The translations under genes were made by a program, and so were the position numbers. DNA of 46,586 nt from Campylobacteraceae bacterium. GTDB taxonomy: Bacteria; Campylobacterota; Campylobacteria; Campylobacterales; Campylobacteraceae. Below, in pieces: positions 40,955 through 46,586 of this stretch. The notes below the pieces were generated by a model. The model ran no database searches and was not told the DNA's origin. It saw nothing but the letters and a program-made list of their open reading frames with translations. Location of the stretch: the NCBI GenBank assembly GCA_031266555.1, contig JAISAU010000006.1:1-46586 (forward strand), given 5' to 3'. The stretch's first letter is position 1. Each line of letters begins with the position of its first letter.

Positions 40955-41859
40955 TAAATACAAAAATAAATATAAAAAATATAACGCAAGACGAGTTCTT
41001 TTTCGGACACAAAGCATGCGGCGGCTGCGGCGGTAGTTTAACTCTAAGATTAGCTCTTAAAGTTGTCGGTGAGAGAGCTTTTACGGTAGTTCCGGCAGGT
41101 TGCATGTCGGCTGTTGGATTTATCTATCCTCAAATGGCGTTTGGCGTAAATGCCATTATATCCTCATTTCCTGGAACCGCGTCAATGCTTTCGGGAGTCG
41201 CCGCCGGAACACGCGCGCTTGGACTTGAAAATTACCACGCGATAGGCTTTGCCGGAGACGGCGGAACGGCTGATATAGGTTTGCAAGCGTTATCCGGAGC
41301 GATAGACAGAAACGACAAAATCATCTATATATGTTACGATAACGAAGCTTATATGAATACAGGGGTGCAAAAAAGTTCTCTTACTCCGTACGGCGCGTCT
41401 ACGACAACCACGCCTGCAGGTAAAAATGCAAGAGGAACCGTAACGCATAAGAAAAATATATTTGAGATAGTAGCCGCTCATGGTATAGCGTATGCCGCAA
41501 CGGCGAGTATCGGCGCGGTTGCGGACTTTTTGAAAAAAGTGGAAAAAGCCAAACATGTAAACGGAACATCATATATCCACGTATTCGCTCCTTGTCATGT
41601 AGGTTGGGGATTTGACTCTTCTAAAACAATTGAAATATCAAGAAAAGCGTTATCTTGCGGGCTTTGGTATCTTGCTGAATATGAAAACGGAGATTTTGCC
41701 CTAAATCAAAATCCAAAAGAATTTTCTTCGATTGAGGAGTATATATACATGCAAGGACGCTTTAAACACTTAACCAGTGACGATATAGCCGTTATAAAAA
41801 ATAGCAGAGATAAACAATGGGAAAAAATGAGGACGAAATGGGTAACCAAAAAAGTTTGA
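40951..41859 (+). CDS. 2-Oxoacid:ferredoxin oxidoreductase, beta subunit (TPP-binding)
   Basis: 302 residues. It has the [4Fe-4S] ligands Cys23 and Cys26 (ACGGCGG), Cys51 (PAGCMS) and a Cys near 212 (FAPCHVGW). The TPP motif is GDGGTADIGLQALSGAIDRND and ICYDNEAYMNTGVQKSSLTPYGASTTTTP. The motif and Cys pattern are those of pyruvate-type enzymes, though several branched-chain or aryl 2-oxoacid enzymes share them. Last gene of the nine-gene run. Confidence 0.92.
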   Translation: MINTKINIKNITQDEFFFGHKACGGCGGSLTLRLALKVVGERAFTVVPAGCMSAVGFIYPQMAFGVNAIISSFPGTASMLSGVAAGTRALGLENYHAIGFAGDGGTADIGLQALSGAIDRNDKIIYICYDNEAYMNTGVQKSSLTPYGASTTTTPAGKNARGTVTHKKNIFEIVAAHGIAYAATASIGAVADFLKKVEKAKHVNGTSYIHVFAPCHVGWGFDSSKTIEISRKALSCGLWYLAEYENGDFALNQNPKEFSSIEEYIYMQGRFKHLTSDDIAVIKNSRDKQWEKMRTKWVTKKV

Positions 41860-42413
41860 ATCGCCTAAAAAGATAAAGCTGATGTTGTTTTGTCTGTCCG
41901 TTTTGTTATGTAAAAAATAGCGAAGCGACTAACGCGCTCGTGACTTTCATTTTTTCAAATCGTTAAATAACTAAAAATCGTATTTTATAACAACTCTCAT
42001 AAAAATTTTTACAACGTCAATTGTTTTGTAATTTTATTTTACGTACATGTAAAACCGCAAATAAAATGTAACTATTTGCTATTCTTGGCTTTTCTTTCAC
42101 GTAATTTAGTATAATAAATTTTCAAATAAATTAAAATTACTTTGTTAACTCGTTTTATTAATTGCTTTAAAGATATGGTACAAATAAGGAGTAGGCTTAA
42201 AGCTATATGTAAAAAAGTATCGTTTATATCATACTTTCGATACTCAATATTTCCAAAACTCAAAGACTATTCGATTTTAACCAAACTTCTTTTACAAAAT
42301 TAATAGTTTTTCCCAAAGTAACAAACAATCTTTTATTATAAGAGAGAGTAGATACTCCCTCTCTCTTTAATTACTCAATTTGGCTTCTCTAAAAACTTAT
42401 GTTATATCAGAAT
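41860..42413. other. Gene-poor region between the oxidoreductase operon and the RTX gene
   Basis: 554 bases between convergent genes. I see no supported gene. A 63-codon minus-strand frame at 42072-42263 has no ribosome binding site or known family. One near copy of the dispersed palindrome (GTACATGTAA) lies at 42043-42052. A terminator-like hairpin lies at 42340-42367. The AT-rich composition and lack of conserved reading frames fit decayed sequence. Confidence 0.6.
42340..42367 (-). terminator. Terminator-like hairpin downstream of the RTX gene
   Basis: AAGAGAGAG pairs with CTCTCTCTT (9 bp, extendable by TA/TA) about 47 bases past the RTX stop. Flanks are A/T-rich on both sides, so it could act in either direction, but no clean U-run is present. 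Confidence 0.5.
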
Positions 42414-45400
42414 TTACCCATTCCATCCCGAACTTACTATCTGCATAAGATTATCATTGTTTCTGATATCATCGTTTGATGTTATCTTTATGCCGTTATC
42501 TTTAGCGTAAGCGTTGATATTTTGGATGATAAGCTCTATATCGTTGCTTGTGATATAGTTTCCATTATCGAGTTCAAATCTCTCAATTTTGTTGGACGAT
42601 AAGGTTTGATAGCTAATGGATATATTGTCGCTATTGCCGTAAGAGACATTAAGAGTACTGCCCTTTTTAAAGAAACTTATATCGTCTTTTGTTATACCGT
42701 CTCCAAATTTAATAATATCATCTCCTCCTGTATCATATACGCTATCTTTTCCATCGCCTATATTAAACAGATATATATCGTCTCCGCTCTCGCCTCTTAG
42801 AGTATCTTCCCCATATCCTCCTATCAATATATCGTTACCGCTGCCGCCTCTTAGAGTATCATCTCCATCTCCGCCATAGAGAGTATCGTCTCCTTTGTCT
42901 CCATCTAACGTATCGTTTCCATTTTGTCCATAGAGTATATCGTTATCATCTCCTCCATATATGGTATCTTTACCTTCTCCGCCATATAAAGTATCATTAC
43001 CATCTTCTCCGTATACGATATCGTTGTCATCTTCACCATATATAATGTCATTTCCTTTATCGCCATATACTATATCAAGACCATCTCCCGCATAGATAAT
43101 ATCGTCATAATCGTATCCGTATATTATCTCTCCTTTGCTTGAACCGTAAGTTGTCAGTTGATCATTTTCAAAAATGTAAGATACGTTGGAACTGGAACTA
43201 TCTAATCCGGACATAAAAGAGATATCCAAAGACAAATTGTCATTAAACAGTATTGTTTCTATTCTGGCAGAAGAGCTAAACCATGAGGTAATTTTTATAG
43301 AGTTTGATATAGTATTGGTGTCTTTATCTTTAATATCTATAATTAGAGTTGTTCCCGATCTTCTGAAAGTCAGATCCTCTTTAGTTATTCCCTCTCCCAA
43401 TTTCAAGATATCATTTCCTCCGCTATCATGAATAGTATCGTTACCCTCATACTTTCTTATAACATATATATCGTCTCCGCTCTCACCCTTTAACGTATCG
43501 TCTCCATATCCCCCTATCAATATATCGTTACCACTGCCGCCTCTTAGAGTATCATCTCCGTCTCCACCATAGAGAGTATCGTCTCCTTTATCTCCATCTA
43601 ATGTATCGTCTCCATCTTCTCCATAGAGTATATCGTTGTCATCTCCTCCATAAATGGTATCTTTGCCTTCTCCGCCATACAAGATGTCATCTCCGTCATC
43701 GCCATATAGAATGTCGTTACCCTCTTCTCCGTATATCATATCATTGCCGTTATTGCCGTGTATTGTGTCGTTGCCAAGACCGCCGAATAACCTATCATTT
43801 CCATCTTCTCCATAAAGTATATCCGAACCTTCCTCGCCATAAATAGTATCATTGCCGTCTTGACCAAATATAATATCACCTCCGCCTCCTGAGAAGATAA
43901 GATCATCTCCATCTTTGGCAAGCAGAATATTGATTGAATTATTTAGTAATATATAATCAGAATTGTTTGTGGCTTTGTCTGTAGAAGTTATATTAAATAC
44001 CAATGTCTTCTCTATACTTAAACCATATTCATCTATTACTTTTACTCTTACTTCATCAGCTCCATTAAATCTATCTGTTATAGAATATGTGAACTCACCG
44101 TTTTCGTTAATTATTAGTTCCCCATGCAAACCTTTGGAGGACACTTCGTAGGATAGCGTATTGCCTTCAGGATCAGAAGCTATTATAGTTCCCGAGATGA
44201 ACGGAACAGCACTGAGGTTGTATATTGATATATCTTCACTAAGAACGGGAGGACGATTAAGCGGAATATCCATACTTGTTCCATCTTCAAACTCTATTTT
44301 TTCAACAATAAAGCCTACATTCATATAGTTTTTTATAGTCAAAACGTCATTCAACTCTTCAAGCAACTTACCATTTTCTTTAATAGCAATAATCATATCG
44401 TCACCAATAGGTTTTATGATAATATCATCCTTAGTAAGCTCCGAACCAATCAATATGGTATCTTGCCCTGATGTTTCATATACGGTATCTTTACCGCTTC
44501 CTTTTTGGAAAACATAATAGTCGTTTCCACTTCCGCCAAGCAGTATATCATCTCCTAATCCTCCATCAAGCGTATCGTCTCCATTACCGCCTTCAAGTCG
44601 ATCGTTTCCTTCCTCGCCACTTAGATAATCATCTCCATCATTACCAAGCAAAACTTCATCTCCATAAGTTCCAAACAATATATCTCCATAAGTTCCACCA
44701 TTTAATATGTCTCCGCTATTAAGGACTCTAGTATCAAGATGGCCGTTATCTTTGGCATTTAGTAGCTTGTTGTAGATAGTTTGAACATCTAATATTTCTC
44801 CGTTATCAAACGTAAATCTCTCTATTTTACCGCTGTCATCAAACCAGTTTTTGATTAAGATTTGATTATCCAAATCAAGCAGAGCAGTATCGTCATCGCT
44901 GCCGTTTTTGATACCTATTAAAATTCCATTATTTTCTTTATCCCATTTAACAAGAATGTCATTTGCGGTAATTGAACCTGTAAATTTAATAGTATCAAAT
45001 CCGTCGGCATTATCATCAACAACTTTTTTACCGCAACCATTGGCAAATATATAAGTATCATCTCCATCCTTGCCGCTTACAACAGTGTCTGCACTGTTAC
45101 CGTTAACAATATCATTATTTGTAATATTATCTTCACTATTTATCTGAAACCATACATCTCTTACGATACCGGTATGTCCGTCGTCTGTCTTGAATGTTGT
45201 TTGATTTGATATGATATTTCCATTTTCATAAAGAGACCCAAAACTGCTGCCATCAGGTCTATACAGATATATGGAAACAACATTGCTGACTTGTATACTT
45301 GTCAATTCTCCTTCGTCTGTTAAACCATTGCCATTTATATCTTTCCAAAGCCTTAAAGATGAAAATATAGAATCATTTTTATCTATAATGCCATCGCCGT

Positions 45401-46586
45401 TTTCATCATATTGAGATAACGCTTCATAACCATCTTTTGCAAAAGAACCGTCTGACAATTTAGTGTAAGAACCGAACAGTTCAGAACCATTATCTATTAT
45501 GCCATTTCTATTTATATCCATTGCCAATATAGCATCTTCTGCTTCAGACCATGCCGTTCTTTCTCTAAAACCATCTCCATCATAATCAAAATATGTAAAA
45601 TTATTCCCAATGCCTACAGAAGTTTTTGAGTTAAAATTAAGATCAAGTACAAGAGGCGGAGTATATGATACTTGACTATCATCTTCTTTCCAAATATTTT
45701 GAGTTAAGGTAAAAAGTTCTTTGTTAGCTCTTATGTCATCGGCGGAATTAATGGTTATACCATTTTCAAAGGCATACAGTTTTATGTCTTCTATGAGTTT
45801 TTCAATAATTACGCTTGATGTATACGAACCATTGCTCAATAACAATGTCTCAATCGTAGCCCCTGAACTAAATTGAGAACCGATAGTTACAATATCGCCG
45901 TTTCCTGTGTCGATTATAAGGTTAGCGTCTTTCGACCAGAATACTATGTCATTTTCCATTATACTATTTCCAAATTTAAGAGTATCATTACCTGCAGTAT
46001 CAACTATAGTATCTTTGCCGTAACCGCGATTGAAGATATATGTGTCATTGCCGTCTCTGCCGTAAAGCGTATCGTCGCCTTTACCACCGGTTAATATATC
46101 GTTACCGTTAAGTCCGTAGATAACATCATTTTCATCAGTATTTATATGAGAGAACATATCTTGGATATTCCACGTGGCTCCATCTGCAAATACAAAATTT
46201 TCAATGCCGTAACGACTGTAATAGTTATTGTCATTACCATAATTATAGGGGTATATACAGTTTTTTATGGTAATAGTATCTGATAACTCAGAGAATGTTT
46301 TGCCGTCTTCTTTCAAGGCTATTACTAAATTGTATCCGACCTGTTTAATCAGAATATCTTCCGGCGCAACTCCCTCTTTAAATTTAAGAGTATCATAACC
46401 ATAATCATCATCTATTATATCTTTGCCATAATCTCTTCCAAAAATGTAGGTGTCATTACTATTGGAGCCTCCATTTAGCGTATCGTTACCTGCTCCACCA
46501 TCCAGTATATCGTTTCCATTATCTCCATAAAGAGTATCATTTCCATCTCCTCCGTAGATAACATCATCTCCGCCTCCTCCATGAAT
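42414..46586 (-). CDS. RTX (hemolysin-type calcium-binding) repeat protein, 5' end outside window
   Basis: At least 1390 residues in frame from the window edge to the stop; the start lies beyond 46586. Long arrays of nine-residue RTX repeats (GGxGxDxLxG/YGEDGND) bind Ca2+ and fold after type I secretion. Between arrays are HCBP-related linkers (KFGNSIMENDIVFWSKDANLIIDTGNGD), an EF-hand-like segment (about 45300-45640; DYDGDGFRER, DINRNGIIDNGSE, DENGDGIIDKND, DINGNGLTDEGE), and a cadherin-like domain (about 43960-44250, PPVLSED...SGTIIASDPEGNTLSYEV). The C-terminus lacks further RTX repeats and probably carries the secretion signal. It is secreted or surface-bound; toxin, adhesin or S-layer-like roles are all possible. 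No HlyB/HlyD/TolC genes are in the window. Confidence 0.92.
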   Translation of the reverse strand: MHGGGGDDVIYGGDGNDTLYGDNGNDILDGGAGNDTLNGGSNSNDTYIFGRDYGKDIIDDDYGYDTLKFKEGVAPEDILIKQVGYNLVIALKEDGKTFSELSDTITIKNCIYPYNYGNDNNYYSRYGIENFVFADGATWNIQDMFSHINTDENDVIYGLNGNDILTGGKGDDTLYGRDGNDTYIFNRGYGKDTIVDTAGNDTLKFGNSIMENDIVFWSKDANLIIDTGNGDIVTIGSQFSSGATIETLLLSNGSYTSSVIIEKLIEDIKLYAFENGITINSADDIRANKELFTLTQNIWKEDDSQVSYTPPLVLDLNFNSKTSVGIGNNFTYFDYDGDGFRERTAWSEAEDAILAMDINRNGIIDNGSELFGSYTKLSDGSFAKDGYEALSQYDENGDGIIDKNDSIFSSLRLWKDINGNGLTDEGELTSIQVSNVVSIYLYRPDGSSFGSLYENGNIISNQTTFKTDDGHTGIVRDVWFQINSEDNITNNDIVNGNSADTVVSGKDGDDTYIFANGCGKKVVDDNADGFDTIKFTGSITANDILVKWDKENNGILIGIKNGSDDDTALLDLDNQILIKNWFDDSGKIERFTFDNGEILDVQTIYNKLLNAKDNGHLDTRVLNSGDILNGGTYGDILFGTYGDEVLLGNDGDDYLSGEEGNDRLEGGNGDDTLDGGLGDDILLGGSGNDYYVFQKGSGKDTVYETSGQDTILIGSELTKDDIIIKPIGDDMIIAIKENGKLLEELNDVLTIKNYMNVGFIVEKIEFEDGTSMDIPLNRPPVLSEDISIYNLSAVPFISGTIIASDPEGNTLSYEVSSKGLHGELIINENGEFTYSITDRFNGADEVRVKVIDEYGLSIEKTLVFNITSTDKATNNSDYILLNNSINILLAKDGDDLIFSGGGGDIIFGQDGNDTIYGEEGSDILYGEDGNDRLFGGLGNDTIHGNNGNDMIYGEEGNDILYGDDGDDILYGGEGKDTIYGGDDNDILYGEDGDDTLDGDKGDDTLYGGDGDDTLRGGSGNDILIGGYGDDTLKGESGDDIYVIRKYEGNDTIHDSGGNDILKLGEGITKEDLTFRRSGTTLIIDIKDKDTNTISNSIKITSWFSSSARIETILFNDNLSLDISFMSGLDSSSSNVSYIFENDQLTTYGSSKGEIIYGYDYDDIIYAGDGLDIVYGDKGNDIIYGEDDNDIVYGEDGNDTLYGGEGKDTIYGGDDNDILYGQNGNDTLDGDKGDDTLYGGDGDDTLRGGSGNDILIGGYGEDTLRGESGDDIYLFNIGDGKDSVYDTGGDDIIKFGDGITKDDISFFKKGSTLNVSYGNSDNISISYQTLSSNKIERFELDNGNYITSNDIELIIQNINAYAKDNGIKITSNDDIRNNDNLMQIVSSGWNG
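42772..43003 (-). repeat. Intragenic duplication in the RTX gene, copy 1
   Basis: About 230 bases almost identical in DNA to 43468-43690, encoding the block NDTLDGDKGDDTLYGGDGDD TLRGGSGNDILIGGYG. Similarity extends to synonymous sites, so the duplication is recent or maintained by conversion. Confidence 0.75.
43468..43690 (-). repeat. Intragenic duplication in the RTX gene, copy 2
   Basis: Second copy of the RTX-array block at 42772-43003. The protein sequences are nearly the same (…GGYGDDTLKGESGDDIYVI here against …GGYGEDTLRGESGDDIYLF in copy 1). Recombination between the copies would remove or add about 230 residues of repeat and linker while keeping the frame. Confidence 0.75.

Noticed and set aside
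42072-42263. 63-codon minus-strand ORF downstream of the RTX gene
   Set aside because: No ribosome binding site, low-complexity Ile/Leu/Lys composition and no family recognised. Probably chance or a decayed fragment.
42414-46586. Regular short repeats that could be mistaken for a CRISPR array
   Set aside because: They are in-frame RTX nonapeptide codons on the minus strand with about 27-base periodicity and no unique spacers. No Cas gene is nearby.

Overview
The window looks like chromosome from a low-GC member of the Campylobacterota (Epsilonproteobacteria). This rests on the gene families together: an AcnB-type aconitase, a class II DAHP synthase, a separate GlyRS beta subunit, a four-subunit 2-oxoacid:ferredoxin oxidoreductase in gamma-delta-alpha-beta order, and a homopolymeric G tract of the kind these bacteria use for phase variation. 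The taxon is inferred, not proven.

Layout. 1-4600: the tail of a GIY-YIG protein, a gene-poor stretch with about 80 bp inverted-repeat elements, and two tandemly duplicated lipoproteins (Ig-like plus GLUG repeats) with near-identical upstream regions. 4600-11320: core genes, namely a stand-alone MnmC-type oxidase overlapping glyS, then proA-ABC ATPase-mscS with 4 bp overlaps. 11320-19770: an AT-rich accessory island with a Fic protein, two or more copies of a secreted ankyrin-like gene (one broken at a G10 tract), an orphan conjugation-type membrane protein preceded by a 34-codon ORF, and a RhuM gene next to a RelA/SpoT-domain gene. 19770-32580: core genes (DAHP synthase, rarD, ilvA with three small membrane proteins, a TPR protein, a TrmA-family methyltransferase, acnB, ftsK, HU). 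32600-33700: tRNA-Leu(CAA), a 26-codon integrase remnant and a GIY-YIG/DUF4357 gene, which look like the scar of a lost integrative element. 33820-41860: one apparent nine-gene operon. 42410-46586: the 3' part of a giant RTX-repeat protein whose 5' end is outside the window.

Most interesting system: metQ-metN-metI, a PaaK-like acyl-CoA ligase, a class I aminotransferase and all four subunits of a 2-oxoacid:ferredoxin oxidoreductase are packed behind a strong promoter. Together they connect amino acid, 2-oxoacid, acyl-CoA and free acid. The pathway could run oxidatively (amino-acid catabolism giving reduced ferredoxin) or reductively (building an amino acid from a scavenged acid).

A second signal runs through the whole window. 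The palindrome CTTACATGTAAG and close variants occur far more often than base composition predicts, mostly between genes and densest in the accessory island. Two copies extend to perfect 22 bp palindromes with unrelated but fully complementary outer arms.
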